Counted from the stretch's first letter, positions 22,830 to 38,867 are shown. The stretch: DNA of 64,000 nucleotides from Molossus alvarezi (GCA_037176705.1 JBAWUJ010000067.1:1-64000); one strand, 5' to 3'. Numbers and translations: made by a program. Notes: generated by a model from the letters alone, not told the origin.

Positions 22830-22862
22830 AAATATAATACAGTCTAGAATATAAATTAAAGA

Positions 22863-25800
22863 AACCATGAATGGGTTCACAAGGAGATCAAGAAAAAATG
22901 AGAAACTTCATGGAAACCAAAGAAAGTGAACACACAACAACACAAAATCAATGGGATTCAGTGACAGTAGTCCTGATAGGGAAGTTTATATCCCACATGT
23001 CTACCTCAGAAAACAACAGTTTCTATTTCACTATCTCACGTCAGAACTTCAAACACCAGAAAAAAATGAAACAAACTAACAAACACACACCTCAACCTAA
23101 GCAGTAGGAAATGAATAGCAAAGAACAGGGCAGAAATGGACACCATAGAGACTAAAAATAATTCAAAACATGAAGAAATGGAAACATTTCTGGGATTACA
23201 TACTCTCCCAGCACTGAATGGGGAAGAGATAGAAAACTTGAACACACCAAACACATCTACGAAAATTGAAGATAGAATCAGAAATCTCCCAGCAAACAAA
23301 ACCAAGGGCTCAGATGGCTGCACGGGGGAGTTTTACTGAACACTCAAGGAATTAACACCCATACTTCTCAACCTATTTCAATAAATCCACCAAGACGGAA
23401 CACTTCCAAACACACTTTCTGAGGCCAGCATAATCCTAATTCTCAAAACACATGAACACACTATAACCGAAGGAAAACTACAGGCCAATATCCCTGATTA
23501 ACACAGATGCCAAAATGCTTAGCAAAACATTAGCAAATCAAATCCAGCAATACCTCGTACACATTACTCACCTTGACTTACTGGGTTGCATTCCAGGCAC
23601 TCAAGGATGGCACAATATGTGCAAATCAACAAATGTGATACATCGCATAAACAAAACAAAAGATAAAAACCATATGATCATGTGAATATATGCGAAAAAA
23701 GCATTCGACAAAATCCTGCACCCATTTCGGATCAACACGCTCAGCGATGTGGGAATAGAGGGGCCACATCGCAATACAATACAGGCGACATATGAAAAAC
23801 ACAGCCAACAATATACACAATGGGCGAAAACAAAAAGCAGTCCCCGTAAGAATGAGAACAAGACAGGGATGCCCTCTTTTGCCACTCTTACTTAACATTG
23901 AACTGGACGTCTCAGACACGGCAATTACACATGAAGAAAAAATAAAAGGGATCCCAACCGGAAAGGAGCAAGTGAAACTGTCATTATATGCAGAGGACAA
24001 AATATGGTACATAAAGAACCCAAAAGACTCCATCAGAAATCTACATTAATTTAATACTGGAACTTGGCAATGTGGCAGGACACAAAATTAATGTCAAGAA
24101 ATCGATGGCATTTTTATACACCAAAGATTAAATCACAGAAAGAGAAACTAAAAAATCAACACCATTTACCATCACAGCACAGAAAATTAAAATACCTAGG
24201 AATAAACTTAACCGAAGAAGTAAAGGACTTCTTCCCAGATAACTACAGGACAGTGAAATCAGAAGTGGAGGAAGATATAAAAAAGTGAGAGCATATACCC
24301 TTCTCATGTATTGGAAGAATTAACACCATTAAAATGTCCATGCTAAGCAAAGAAATCTACACATTCAATGCAATCCCCACCAAAATACCAACGACTTATG
24401 TCACAGACCTAGAACAAACACTCCAAAAGTGTATATAAAACTAACAAAGACCCCTAGTAGCCACAGAAATCTGGAAAAAGACAACAGGGCATGAGGGACC
24501 ACATGACCAGATTTCAGGTTATACCACAAAGCCACTGTAATATAAAAAGGCCTGGTACTGGCACAGGAACAGGCAGAGAGGTCAATGGAACAAAAAGAAG
24601 ACAGAACCCAGAAATTGACCCAAGACAATATATTCAATTATTTTTGGACAATGTTGGCAACAACATATAGTGGAGTCAAGACTCTCTTCAATAAATGGTG
24701 TTGGAAAAACTGGACAGCTACTTCCAAATAAAAACCACAAACAAATAAAGCCAGACCACGACTTTACACCATACATGAGAATAAACTCGAAATGGATTAA
24801 ATACTTAAATGCAACTCGTGAATCTATTCAAATTCTAGAAGAAAGTGCAGGACCCAAATATCACACATAGCCAGCAGATTTTCATTGATATAACAGCTGA
24901 ATCAACAGACACATACACACCAAAATGAATAAATAAAGAAATAAAGAAACAAACAAATAAATAAATAAAAAGTAAGTAAGTAAGTAAATAAACACGTGAG
25001 ACTACTTGAAACTGAAAAGCTTCTGCACAGCTAAGGAAAGAACCATCTAAACGCAACAGGATCGTGTTATCTGGAAGACCAAATTTGCGGATCATGAATC
25101 AGAGAAGGGTTAATTTCCTAAATATGGAGTGCTTATAAAACTCAACCATAGGAAAACAAAGAACCCAATTAAAAAACGGGCAGAGGAACTCAACACACAC
25201 CTCTCGAAACAGGACATACAAATGGTAAGAGACATATGAAGAAATGCACAAAATCACTAATCATCAGAGAGATGCAAATTAAAACAATAAGGAGATATTA
25301 CCACACACCTGTCAGAATGGCCGCCATCACCAAATCTTCAAACTGCAAGTCTTGGCGAGGGGTGGGCACAGAGGACTCCAGTACACTGCTGGCGGGAATG
25401 CAGACTGGTGCAGGCACTATGGAAAACAATATGGTGTTACCTCAAAAACTTAAACACTGAACTTTCATTTGACCCAGAGATCCCACTTCTAGGAAATACA
25501 CACTAAGAAGTCTGAAACACCCATCAGAAAGAATATATGTATCCCTAGGTTTGTAGGAGCGCTATTTACAATAGCTAAGATCTGGACACAGCCCAAGTGT
25601 CCATCAGTAGACGAATGGTTAAAAACGAGGTGGTACATATACACAATGGAGTACTATGCACATGTAAGAAAGAACGATCTCTTAACCTTGGAGACTACAC
25701 CGAGGGGCCTGGACAGTATTATCCTAAGCAAAACATGCCAAACACAGGGAGACAAGTATCATATTATCTCACTTATCTGTGGAATATAATGAACATAACA

Positions 25801-26062
25801 GTCTGAGGAATGGGGTAGTCCCAGAAACGTGGAAGTGGGGCACAGACAGACCATCTCCAGAATAGGGGGTGGTATGGGAGAGATAAACCACAGAACTGAT
25901 AGGCATGTATTCAGGAACAATGCACATGGACAACAAAGCTGGGGATAGGGCAGGAAGGGAGGAGGAGGGGCAAGACAGTAGGGGGGGAGAGAAAGAACTG
26001 TAACAAAAATGAATGAATGAATTAATAAAAAATATAATACAGTCTAGAATATAAATTAAAGA
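22863..26062 (+). repeat. Unit 8 (3200 bp), young class
   Basis: Nearly identical to unit 7. It has no extra A at the GCATAATCC site and has GCGGATCATG, but GAGCGCT instead of GAGCACT near 25560. Confidence 0.94.
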
Positions 26063-29000
26063 AACCATGAATGGGTTCACAAGGAGATCAAGAAAAAATG
26101 AGAAACTTCATGGAAACCAAAGAAAGTGAACACACAACAACACAAAATCAATGGGATTCAGTGACAGTAGTCCTGATAGGGAAGTTTATATCCCACATGT
26201 CTACCTCAGAAAACAACAGTTTCTATTTCACTATCTCACGTCAGAACTTCAAACACCAGAAAAAAATGAAACAAACTAACAAACACACACCTCAACCTAA
26301 GCAGTAGGAAATGAATAGCAAAGAACAGGGCAGAAATGGACACCATAGAGACTAAAAATAATTCAAAACATGAAGAAATGGAAACATTTCTGGGATTACA
26401 TACTCTCCCAGCACTGAATGGGGAAGAGATAGAAAACTTGAACACACCAAACACATCTACGAAAATTGAAGATAGAATCAGAAATCTCCCAGCAAACAAA
26501 ACCAAGGGCTCAGATGGCTGCACGGGGGAGTTTTACTGAACACTCAAGGAATTAACACCCATACTTCTCAACCTATTTCAATAAATCCACCAAGACGGAA
26601 CACTTCCAAACACACTTTCTGAGGCCAGCATAAATCCTAATTCTCAAAACACATGAACACACTATAACCGAAGGAAAACTACAGGCCAATATCCCTGATT
26701 AACACAGATGCCAAAATGCTTAGCAAAACATTAGCAAATCAAATCCAGCAATACCTCGTACACATTACTCACCTTGACTTACTGGGTTGCATTCCAGGCA
26801 CTCAAGGATGGCACAATATGTGCAAATCAACAAATGTGATACATCGCATAAACAAAACAAAAGATAAAAACCATATGATCATGTGAATATATGCGAAAAA
26901 AGCATTCGACAAAATCCTGCACCCATTTCGGATCAACACGCTCAGCGATGTGGGAATAGAGGGGCCACATCGCAATACAATACAGGCGACATATGAAAAA
27001 CACAGCCAACAATATACACAATGGGCGAAAACAAAAAGCAGTCCCCGTAAGAATGAGAACAAGACAGGGATGCCCTCTTTTGCCACTCTTACTTAACATT
27101 GAACTGGACGTCTCAGACACGGCAATTACACATGAAGAAAAAATAAAAGGGATCCCAACCGGAAAGGAGCAAGTGAAACTGTCATTATATGCAGAGGACA
27201 AAATATGGTACATAAAGAACCCAAAAGACTCCATCAGAAATCTACATTAATTTAATACTGGAACTTGGCAATGTGGCAGGACACAAAATTAATGTCAAGA
27301 AATCGATGGCATTTTTATACACCAAAGATTAAATCACAGAAAGAGAAACTAAAAAATCAACACCATTTACCATCACAGCACAGAAAATTAAAATACCTAG
27401 GAATAAACTTAACCGAAGAAGTAAAGGACTTCTTCCCAGATAACTACAGGACAGTGAAATCAGAAGTGGAGGAAGATATAAAAAAGTGAGAGCATATACC
27501 CTTCTCATGTATTGGAAGAATTAACACCATTAAAATGTCCATGCTAAGCAAAGAAATCTACACATTCAATGCAATCCCCACCAAAATACCAACGACTTAT
27601 GTCACAGACCTAGAACAAACACTCCAAAAGTGTATATAAAACTAACAAAGACCCCTAGTAGCCACAGAAATCTGGAAAAAGACAACAGGGCATGAGGGAC
27701 CACATGACCAGATTTCAGGTTATACCACAAAGCCACTGTAATATAAAAAGGCCTGGTACTGGCACAGGAACAGGCAGAGAGGTCAATGGAACAAAAAGAA
27801 GACAGAACCCAGAAATTGACCCAAGACAATATATTCAATTATTTTTGGACAATGTTGGCAACAACATATAGTGGAGTCAAGACTCTCTTCAATAAATGGT
27901 GTTGGAAAAACTGGACAGCTACTTCCAAATAAAAACCACAAACAAATAAAGCCAGACCACGACTTTACACCATACATGAGAATAAACTCGAAATGGATTA
28001 AATACTTAAATGCAACTCGTGAATCTATTCAAATTCTAGAAGAAAGTGCAGGACCCAAATATCACACATAGCCAGCAGATTTTCATTGATATAACAGCTG
28101 AATCAACAGACACATACACACCAAAATGAATAAATAAAGAAATAAAGAAACAAACAAATAAATAAATAAAAAGTAAGTAAGTAAGTAAATAAACACGTGA
28201 GACTACTTGAAACTGAAAAGCTTCTGCACAGCTAAGGAAAGAACCATCTAAACGCAACAGGATCGTGTTATCTGGAAGACCAAATTTGCGGATCATGAAT
28301 CAGAGAAGGGTTAATTTCCTAAATATGGAGTGCTTATAAAACTCAACCATAGGAAAACAAAGAACCCAATTAAAAAACGGGCAGAGGAACTCAACACACA
28401 CCTCTCGAAACAGGACATACAAATGGTAAGAGACATATGAAGAAATGCACAAAATCACTAATCATCAGAGAGATGCAAATTAAAACAATAAGGAGATATT
28501 ACCACACACCTGTCAGAATGGCCGCCATCACCAAATCTTCAAACTGCAAGTCTTGGCGAGGGGTGGGCACAGAGGACTCCAGTACACTGCTGGCGGGAAT
28601 GCAGACTGGTGCAGGCACTATGGAAAACAATATGGTGTTACCTCAAAAACTTAAACACTGAACTTTCATTTGACCCAGAGATCCCACTTCTAGGAAATAC
28701 ACACTAAGAAGTCTGAAACACCCATCAGAAAGAATATATGTATCCCTAGGTTTGTAGGAGCGCTATTTACAATAGCTAAGATCTGGACACAGCCCAAGTG
28801 TCCATCAGTAGACGAATGGTTAAAAACGAGGTGGTACATATACACAATGGAGTACTATGCACATGTAAGAAAGAACGATCTCTTAACCTTGGAGACTACA
28901 CCGAGGGGCCTGGACAGTATTATCCTAAGCAAAACATGCCAAACACAGGGAGACAAGTATCATATTATCTCACTTATCTGTGGAATATAATGAACATAAC

Positions 29001-29263
29001 AGTCTGAGGAATGGGGTAGTCCCAGAAACGTGGAAGTGGGGCACAGACAGACCATCTCCAGAATAGGGGGTGGTATGGGAGAGATAAACCACAGAACTGA
29101 TAGGCATGTATTCAGGAACAATGCACATGGACAACAAAGCTGGGGATAGGGCAGGAAGGGAGGAGGAGGGGCAAGACAGTAGGGGGGGAGAGAAAGAACT
29201 GTAACAAAAATGAATGAATGAATTAATAAAAAATATAATACAGTCTAGAATATAAATTAAAGA
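26063..29263 (+). repeat. Unit 9 (3201 bp), young class
   Basis: The extra A in GCATAAATCC accounts for the 3201 bp length. It has GCGGATCATG and GAGCGCT, the same marker combination as unit 6. Units 9-15 all carry the extra A, which suggests a block amplified from one ancestor. Confidence 0.94.
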
Positions 29264-32200
29264 AACCATGAATGGGTTCACAAGGAGATCAAGAAAAAAT
29301 GAGAAACTTCATGGAAACCAAAGAAAGTGAACACACAACAACACAAAATCAATGGGATTCAGTGACAGTAGTCCTGATAGGGAAGTTTATATCCCACATG
29401 TCTACCTCAGAAAACAACAGTTTCTATTTCACTATCTCACGTCAGAACTTCAAACACCAGAAAAAAATGAAACAAACTAACAAACACACACCTCAACCTA
29501 AGCAGTAGGAAATGAATAGCAAAGAACAGGGCAGAAATGGACACCATAGAGACTAAAAATAATTCAAAACATGAAGAAATGGAAACATTTCTGGGATTAC
29601 ATACTCTCCCAGCACTGAATGGGGAAGAGATAGAAAACTTGAACACACCAAACACATCTACGAAAATTGAAGATAGAATCAGAAATCTCCCAGCAAACAA
29701 AACCAAGGGCTCAGATGGCTGCACGGGGGAGTTTTACTGAACACTCAAGGAATTAACACCCATACTTCTCAACCTATTTCAATAAATCCACCAAGACGGA
29801 ACACTTCCAAACACACTTTCTGAGGCCAGCATAAATCCTAATTCTCAAAACACATGAACACACTATAACCGAAGGAAAACTACAGGCCAATATCCCTGAT
29901 TAACACAGATGCCAAAATGCTTAGCAAAACATTAGCAAATCAAATCCAGCAATACCTCATACACATTACTCACCTTGACTTACTGGGTTGCATTCCAGGC
30001 ACTCAAGGATGGCACAATATGTGCAAATCAACAAATGTGATACATCGCATAAACAAAACAAAAGATAAAAACCATATGATCATGTGAATATATGCGAAAA
30101 AAGCATTCGACAAAATCCTGCACCCATTTCGGATCAACACGCTCAGCGATGTGGGAATAGAGGGGCCACATCGCAATACAATACAGGCGACATATGAAAA
30201 ACACAGCCAACAATATACACAATGGGCGAAAACAAAAAGCAGTCCCCGTAAGAATGAGAACAAGACAGGGATGCCCTCTTTTGCCACTCTTACTTAACAT
30301 TGAACTGGACGTCTCAGACACGGCAATTACACATGAAGAAAAAATAAAAGGGATCCCAACCGGAAAGGAGCAAGTGAAACTGTCATTATATGCAGAGGAC
30401 AAAATATGGTACATAAAGAACCCAAAAGACTCCATCAGAAATCTACATTAATTTAATACTGGAACTTGGCAATGTGGCAGGACACAAAATTAATGTCAAG
30501 AAATCGATGGCATTTTTATACACCAAAGATTAAATCACAGAAAGAGAAACTAAAAAATCAACACCATTTACCATCACAGCACAGAAAATTAAAATACCTA
30601 GGAATAAACTTAACCGAAGAAGTAAAGGACTTCTTCCCAGATAACTACAGGACAGTGAAATCAGAAGTGGAGGAAGATATAAAAAAGTGAGAGCATATAC
30701 CCTTCTCATGTATTGGAAGAATTAACACCATTAAAATGTCCATGCTAAGCAAAGAAATCTACACATTCAATGCAATCCCCACCAAAATACCAACGACTTA
30801 TGTCACAGACCTAGAACAAACACTCCAAAAGTGTATATAAAACTAACAAAGACCCCTAGTAGCCACAGAAATCTGGAAAAAGACAACAGGGCATGAGGGA
30901 CCACATGACCAGATTTCAGGTTATACCACAAAGCCACTGTAATATAAAAAGGCCTGGTACTGGCACAGGAACAGGCAGAGAGGTCAATGGAACAAAAAGA
31001 AGACAGAACCCAGAAATTGACCCAAGACAATATATTCAATTATTTTTGGACAATGTTGGCAACAACATATAGTGGAGTCAAGACTCTCTTCAATAAATGG
31101 TGTTGGAAAAACTGGACAGCTACTTCCAAATAAAAACCACAAACAAATAAAGCCAGACCACGACTTTACACCATACATGAGAATAAACTCGAAATGGATT
31201 AAATACTTAAATGCAACTCGTGAATCTATTCAAATTCTAGAAGAAAGTGCAGGACCCAAATATCACACATAGCCAGCAGATTTTCATTGATATAACAGCT
31301 GAATCAACAGACACATACACACCAAAATGAATAAATAAAGAAATAAAGAAACAAACAAATAAATAAATAAAAAGTAAGTAAGTAAGTAAATAAACACGTG
31401 AGACTACTTGAAACTGAAAAGCTTCTGCACAGCTAAGGAAAGAACCATCTAAACGCAACAGGATCGTGTTATCTGGAAGACCAAATTTGCCGATCATGAA
31501 TCAGAGAAGGGTTAATTTCCTAAATATGGAGTGCTTATAAAACTCAACCATAGGAAAACAAAGAACCCAATTAAAAAACGGGCAGAGGAACTCAACACAC
31601 ACCTCTCGAAACAGGACATACAAATGGTAAGAGACATATGAAGAAATGCACAAAATCACTAATCATCAGAGAGATGCAAATTAAAACAATAAGGAGATAT
31701 TACCACACACCTGTCAGAATGGCCGCCATCACCAAATCTTCAAACTGCAAGTCTTGGCGAGGGGTGGGCACAGAGGACTCCAGTACACTGCTGGCGGGAA
31801 TGCAGACTGGTGCAGGCACTATGGAAAACAATATGGTGTTACCTCAAAAACTTAAACACTGAACTTTCATTTGACCCAGAGATCCCACTTCTAGGAAATA
31901 CACACTAAGAAGTCTGAAACACCCATCAGAAAGAATATATGTATCCCTAGGTTTGTAGGAGCGCTATTTACAATAGCTAAGATCTGGACACAGCCCAAGT
32001 GTCCATCAGTAGACGAATGGTTAAAAACGAGGTGGTACATATACACAATGGAGTACTATGCACATGTAAGAAAGAACGATCTCTTAACCTTGGAGACTAC
32101 ACCGAGGGGCCTGGACAGTATTATCCTAAGCAAAACATGCCAAACACAGGGAGACAAGTATCATATTATCTCACTTATCTGTGGAATATAATGAACATAA

Positions 32201-32464
32201 CAGTCTGAGGAATGGGGTAGTCCCAGAAACGTGGAAGTGGGGCACAGACAGACCATCTCCAGAATAGGGGGTGGTATGGGAGAGATAAACCACAGAACTG
32301 ATAGGCATGTATTCAGGAACAATGCACATGGACAACAAAGCTGGGGATAGGGCAGGAAGGGAGGAGGAGGGGCAAGACAGTAGGGGGGGAGAGAAAGAAC
32401 TGTAACAAAAATGAATGAATGAATTAATAAAAAATATAATACAGTCTAGAATATAAATTAAAGA
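29264..32464 (+). repeat. Unit 10 (3201 bp), young class
   Basis: Carries the extra A. CCTCATACAC near 29957 replaces the CCTCGTACAC of its neighbours. This is the first unit of a run with GCCGATCATG (C at 31491) instead of GCGGATCATG. Confidence 0.94.
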
Positions 32465-35400
32465 AACCATGAATGGGTTCACAAGGAGATCAAGAAAAAA
32501 TGAGAAACTTCATGGAAACCAAAGAAAGTGAACACACAACAACACAAAATCAATGGGATTCAGTGACAGTAGTCCTGATAGGGAAGTTTATATCCCACAT
32601 GTCTACCTCAGAAAACAACAGTTTCTATTTCACTATCTCACGTCAGAACTTCAAACACCAGAAAAAAATGAAACAAACTAACAAACACACACCTCAACCT
32701 AAGCAGTAGGAAATGAATAGCAAAGAACAGGGCAGAAATGGACACCATAGAGACTAAAAATAATTCAAAACATGAAGAAATGGAAACATTTCTGGGATTA
32801 CATACTCTCCCAGCACTGAATGGGGAAGAGATAGAAAACTTGAACACACCAAACACATCTACGAAAATTGAAGATAGAATCAGAAATCTCCCAGCAAACA
32901 AAACCAAGGGCTCAGATGGCTGCACGGGGGAGTTTTACTGAACACTCAAGGAATTAACACCCATACTTCTCAACCTATTTCAATAAATCCACCAAGACGG
33001 AACACTTCCAAACACACTTTCTGAGGCCAGCATAAATCCTAATTCTCAAAACACATGAACACACTATAACCGAAGGAAAACTACAGGCCAATATCCCTGA
33101 TTAACACAGATGCCAAAATGCTTAGCAAAACATTAGCAAATCAAATCCAGCAATACCTCGTACACATTACTCACCTTGACTTACTGGGTTGCATTCCAGG
33201 CACTCAAGGATGGCACAATATGTGCAAATCAACAAATGTGATACATCGCATAAACAAAACAAAAGATAAAAACCATATGATCATGTGAATATATGCGAAA
33301 AAAGCATTCGACAAAATCCTGCACCCATTTCGGATCAACACGCTCAGCGATGTGGGAATAGAGGGGCCACATCGCAATACAATACAGGCGACATATGAAA
33401 AACACAGCCAACAATATACACAATGGGCGAAAACAAAAAGCAGTCCCCGTAAGAATGAGAACAAGACAGGGATGCCCTCTTTTGCCACTCTTACTTAACA
33501 TTGAACTGGACGTCTCAGACACGGCAATTACACATGAAGAAAAAATAAAAGGGATCCCAACCGGAAAGGAGCAAGTGAAACTGTCATTATATGCAGAGGA
33601 CAAAATATGGTACATAAAGAACCCAAAAGACTCCATCAGAAATCTACATTAATTTAATACTGGAACTTGGCAATGTGGCAGGACACAAAATTAATGTCAA
33701 GAAATCGATGGCATTTTTATACACCAAAGATTAAATCACAGAAAGAGAAACTAAAAAATCAACACCATTTACCATCACAGCACAGAAAATTAAAATACCT
33801 AGGAATAAACTTAACCGAAGAAGTAAAGGACTTCTTCCCAGATAACTACAGGACAGTGAAATCAGAAGTGGAGGAAGATATAAAAAAGTGAGAGCATATA
33901 CCCTTCTCATGTATTGGAAGAATTAACACCATTAAAATGTCCATGCTAAGCAAAGAAATCTACACATTCAATGCAATCCCCACCAAAATACCAACGACTT
34001 ATGTCACAGACCTAGAACAAACACTCCAAAAGTGTATATAAAACTAACAAAGACCCCTAGTAGCCACAGAAATCTGGAAAAAGACAACAGGGCATGAGGG
34101 ACCACATGACCAGATTTCAGGTTATACCACAAAGCCACTGTAATATAAAAAGGCCTGGTACTGGCACAGGAACAGGCAGAGAGGTCAATGGAACAAAAAG
34201 AAGACAGAACCCAGAAATTGACCCAAGACAATATATTCAATTATTTTTGGACAATGTTGGCAACAACATATAGTGGAGTCAAGACTCTCTTCAATAAATG
34301 GTGTTGGAAAAACTGGACAGCTACTTCCAAATAAAAACCACAAACAAATAAAGCCAGACCACGACTTTACACCATACATGAGAATAAACTCGAAATGGAT
34401 TAAATACTTAAATGCAACTCGTGAATCTATTCAAATTCTAGAAGAAAGTGCAGGACCCAAATATCACACATAGCCAGCAGATTTTCATTGATATAACAGC
34501 TGAATCAACAGACACATACACACCAAAATGAATAAATAAAGAAATAAAGAAACAAACAAATAAATAAATAAAAAGTAAGTAAGTAAGTAAATAAACACGT
34601 GAGACTACTTGAAACTGAAAAGCTTCTGCACAGCTAAGGAAAGAACCATCTAAACGCAACAGGATCGTGTTATCTGGAAGACCAAATTTGCCGATCATGA
34701 ATCAGAGAAGGGTTAATTTCCTAAATATGGAGTGCTTATAAAACTCAACCATAGGAAAACAAAGAACCCAATTAAAAAACGGGCAGAGGAACTCAACACA
34801 CACCTCTCGAAACAGGACATACAAATGGTAAGAGACATATGAAGAAATGCACAAAATCACTAATCATCAGAGAGATGCAAATTAAAACAATAAGGAGATA
34901 TTACCACACACCTGTCAGAATGGCCGCCATCACCAAATCTTCAAACTGCAAGTCTTGGCGAGGGGTGGGCACAGAGGACTCCAGTACACTGCTGGCGGGA
35001 ATGCAGACTGGTGCAGGCACTATGGAAAACAATATGGTGTTACCTCAAAAACTTAAACACTGAACTTTCATTTGACCCAGAGATCCCACTTCTAGGAAAT
35101 ACACACTAAGAAGTCTGAAACACCCATCAGAAAGAATATATGTATCCCTAGGTTTGTAGGAGCGCTATTTACAATAGCTAAGATCTGGACACAGCCCAAG
35201 TGTCCATCAGTAGACGAATGGTTAAAAACGAGGTGGTACATATACACAATGGAGTACTATGCACATGTAAGAAAGAACGATCTCTTAACCTTGGAGACTA
35301 CACCGAGGGGCCTGGACAGTATTATCCTAAGCAAAACATGCCAAACACAGGGAGACAAGTATCATATTATCTCACTTATCTGTGGAATATAATGAACATA

Positions 35401-35665
35401 ACAGTCTGAGGAATGGGGTAGTCCCAGAAACGTGGAAGTGGGGCACAGACAGACCATCTCCAGAATAGGGGGTGGTATGGGAGAGATAAACCACAGAACT
35501 GATAGGCATGTATTCAGGAACAATGCACATGGACAACAAAGCTGGGGATAGGGCAGGAAGGGAGGAGGAGGGGCAAGACAGTAGGGGGGGAGAGAAAGAA
35601 CTGTAACAAAAATGAATGAATGAATTAATAAAAAATATAATACAGTCTAGAATATAAATTAAAGA
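32465..35665 (+). repeat. Unit 11 (3201 bp), young class
   Basis: Extra A, GCCGATCATG and GAGCGCT. I noticed no private change in the markers compared. Confidence 0.94.
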
Positions 35666-38600
35666 AACCATGAATGGGTTCACAAGGAGATCAAGAAAAA
35701 ATGAGAAACTTCATGGAAACCAAAGAAAGTGAACACACAACAACACAAAATCAATGGGATTCAGTGACAGTAGTCCTGATAGGGAAGTTTATATCCCACA
35801 TGTCTACCTCAGAAAACAACAGTTTCTATTTCACTATCTCACGTCAGAACTTCAAACACCAGAAAAAAATGAAACAAACTAACAAACACACACCTCAACC
35901 TAAGCAGTAGGAAATGAATAGCAAAGAACAGGGCAGAAATGGACACCATAGAGACTAAAAATAATTCAAAACATGAAGAAATGGAAACATTTCTGGGATT
36001 ACATACTCTCCCAGCACTGAATGGGGAAGAGATAGAAAACTTGAACACACCAAACACATCTACGAAAATTGAAGATAGAATCAGAAATCTCCCAGCAAAC
36101 AAAACCAAGGGCTCAGATGGCTGCACGGGGGAGTTTTACTGAACACTCAAGGAATTAACACCCATACTTCTCAACCTATTTCAATAAATCCACCAAGACG
36201 GAACACTTCCAAACACACTTTCTGAGGCCAGCATAAATCCTAATTCTCAAAACACATGAACACACTATAACCGAAGGAAAACTACAGGCCAATATCCCTG
36301 ATTAACACAGATGCCAAAATGCTTAGCAAAACATTAGCAAATCAAATCCAGCAATACCTCGTACACATTACTCACCTTGACTTACTGGGTTGCATTCCAG
36401 GCACTCAAGGATGGCACAATATGTGCAAATCAACAAATGTGATACATCGCATAAACAAAACAAAAGATAAAAACCATATGATCATGTGAATATATGCGAA
36501 AAAAGCATTCGACAAAATCCTGCACCCATTTCGGATCAACACGCTCAGCGATGTGGGAATAGAGGGGCCACATCGCAATACAATACAGGCGACATATGAA
36601 AAACACAGCCAACAATATACACAATGGGCGAAAACAAAAAGCAGTCCCCGTAAGAATGAGAACAAGACAGGGATGCCCTCTTTTGCCACTCTTACTTAAC
36701 ATTGAACTGGACGTCTCAGACACGGCAATTACACATGAAGAAAAAATAAAAGGGATCCCAACCGGAAAGGAGCAAGTGAAACTGTCATTATATGCAGAGG
36801 ACAAAATATGGTACATAAAGAACCCAAAAGACTCCATCAGAAATCTACATTAATTTAATACTGGAACTTGGCAATGTGGCAGGACACAAAATTAATGTCA
36901 AGAAATCGATGGCATTTTTATACACCAAAGATTAAATCACAGAAAGAGAAACTAAAAAATCAACACCATTTACCATCACAGCACAGAAAATTAAAATACC
37001 TAGGAATAAACTTAACCGAAGAAGTAAAGGACTTCTTCCCAGATAACTACAGGACAGTGAAATCAGAAGTGGAGGAAGATATAAAAAAGTGAGAGCATAT
37101 ACCCTTCTCATGTATTGGAAGAATTAACACCATTAAAATGTCCATGCTAAGCAAAGAAATCTACACATTCAATGCAATCCCCACCAAAATACCAACGACT
37201 TATGTCACAGACCTAGAACAAACACTCCAAAAGTGTATATAAAACTAACAAAGACCCCTAGTAGCCACAGAAATCTGGAAAAAGACAACAGGGCATGAGG
37301 GACCACATGACCAGATTTCAGGTTATACCACAAAGCCACTGTAATATAAAAAGGCCTGGTACTGGCACAGGAACAGGCAGAGAGGTCAATGGAACAAAAA
37401 GAAGACAGAACCCAGAAATTGACCCAAGACAATATATTCAATTATTTTTGGACAATGTTGGCAACAACATATAGTGGAGTCAAGACTCTCTTCAATAAAT
37501 GGTGTTGGAAAAACTGGACAGCTACTTCCAAATAAAAACCACAAACAAATAAAGCCAGACCACGACTTTACACCATACATGAGAATAAACTCGAAATGGA
37601 TTAAATACTTAAATGCAACTCGTGAATCTATTCAAATTCTAGAAGAAAGTGCAGGACCCAAATATCACACATAGCCAGCAGATTTTCATTGATATAACAG
37701 CTGAATCAACAGACACATACACACCAAAATGAATAAATAAAGAAATAAAGAAACAAACAAATAAATAAATAAAAAGTAAGTAAGTAAGTAAATAAACACG
37801 TGAGACTACTTGAAACTGAAAAGTTTCTGCACAGCTAAGGAAAGAACCATCTAAACGCAACAGGATCGTGTTATCTGGAAGACCAAATTTGCCGATCATG
37901 AATCAGAGAAGGGTTAATTTCCTAAATATGGAGTGCTTATAAAACTCAACCATAGGAAAACAAAGAACCCAATTAAAAAACGGGCAGAGGAACTCAACAC
38001 ACACCTCTCGAAACAGGACATACAAATGGTAAGAGACATATGAAGAAATGCACAAAATCACTAATCATCAGAGAGATGCAAATTAAAACAATAAGGAGAT
38101 ATTACCACACACCTGTCAGAATGGCCGCCATCACCAAATCTTCAAACTGCAAGTCTTGGCGAGGGGTGGGCACAGAGGACTCCAGTACACTGCTGGCGGG
38201 AATGCAGACTGGTGCAGGCACTATGGAAAACAATATGGTGTTACCTCAAAAACTTAAACACTGAACTTTCATTTGACCCAGAGATCCCACTTCTAGGAAA
38301 TACACACTAAGAAGTCTGAAACACCCATCAGAAAAGAATATATGTATCCCTAGGTTTGTAGGAGCGCTATTTACAATAGCTAAGATCTGGACACAGCCCA
38401 AGTGTCCATCAGTAGACGAATGGTTAAAAACGAGGTGGTACATATACACAATGGAGTACTATGCACATGTAAGAAAGAACGATCTCTTAACCTTGGAGAC
38501 TACACCGAGGGGCCTGGACAGTATTATCCTAAGCAAAACATGCCAAACACAGGGAGACAAGTATCATATTATCTCACTTATCTGTGGAATATAATGAACA

Positions 38601-38867
38601 TAACAGTCTGAGGAATGGGGTAGTCCCAGAAACGTGGAAGTGGGGCACAGACAGACCATCTCCAGAATAGGGGGTGGTATGGGAGAGATAAACCACAGAA
38701 CTGATAGGCATGTATTCAGGAACAATGCACATGGACAACAAAGCTGGGGATAGGGCAGGAAGGGAGGAGGAGGGGCAAGACAGTAGGGGGGGAGAGAAAG
38801 AACTGTAACAAAAATGAATGAATGAATTAATAAAAAATATAATACAGTCTAGAATATAAATTAAAGA
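35666..38867 (+). repeat. Unit 12 (3202 bp), young class
   Basis: As unit 11, but AAGTTT replaces AAGCTT at 37824, and there is one extra A in CAGAAAAGAATA near 38334, which gives the 3202 bp length. The extra A shifts the overlapping short reading frames. It is a homopolymer change and could be a sequencing error. Confidence 0.94.

Larger units (their letters stand above)
19663..22862 (+). repeat. Unit 7 (3200 bp), young class; reference unit for sub-features
   Basis: Typical young unit, chosen to annotate internal parts because it has the modal length and few private changes. It has GCATAATCC (no extra A), GCGGATCATG and GAGCACT. Offsets from its start can be carried to other young units with an error of a few bases. 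Confidence 0.94.
22590..22862 (+). other. L1 3' UTR and inter-unit joint (reference unit 7)
   Basis: Non-coding sequence after the ORF2 stop: a CA/GA-rich part, a G-rich polypurine tract, a short GAAT repeat (GAATGAATGAATT), AATAAA and then ~30 bp of AT-rich sequence that joins the ORF2 linker of the next unit. This is the usual order of a mammalian L1 3' end. The AT-rich end is probably a decayed poly(A) tail with or without a few bases of original flank. Confidence 0.85.
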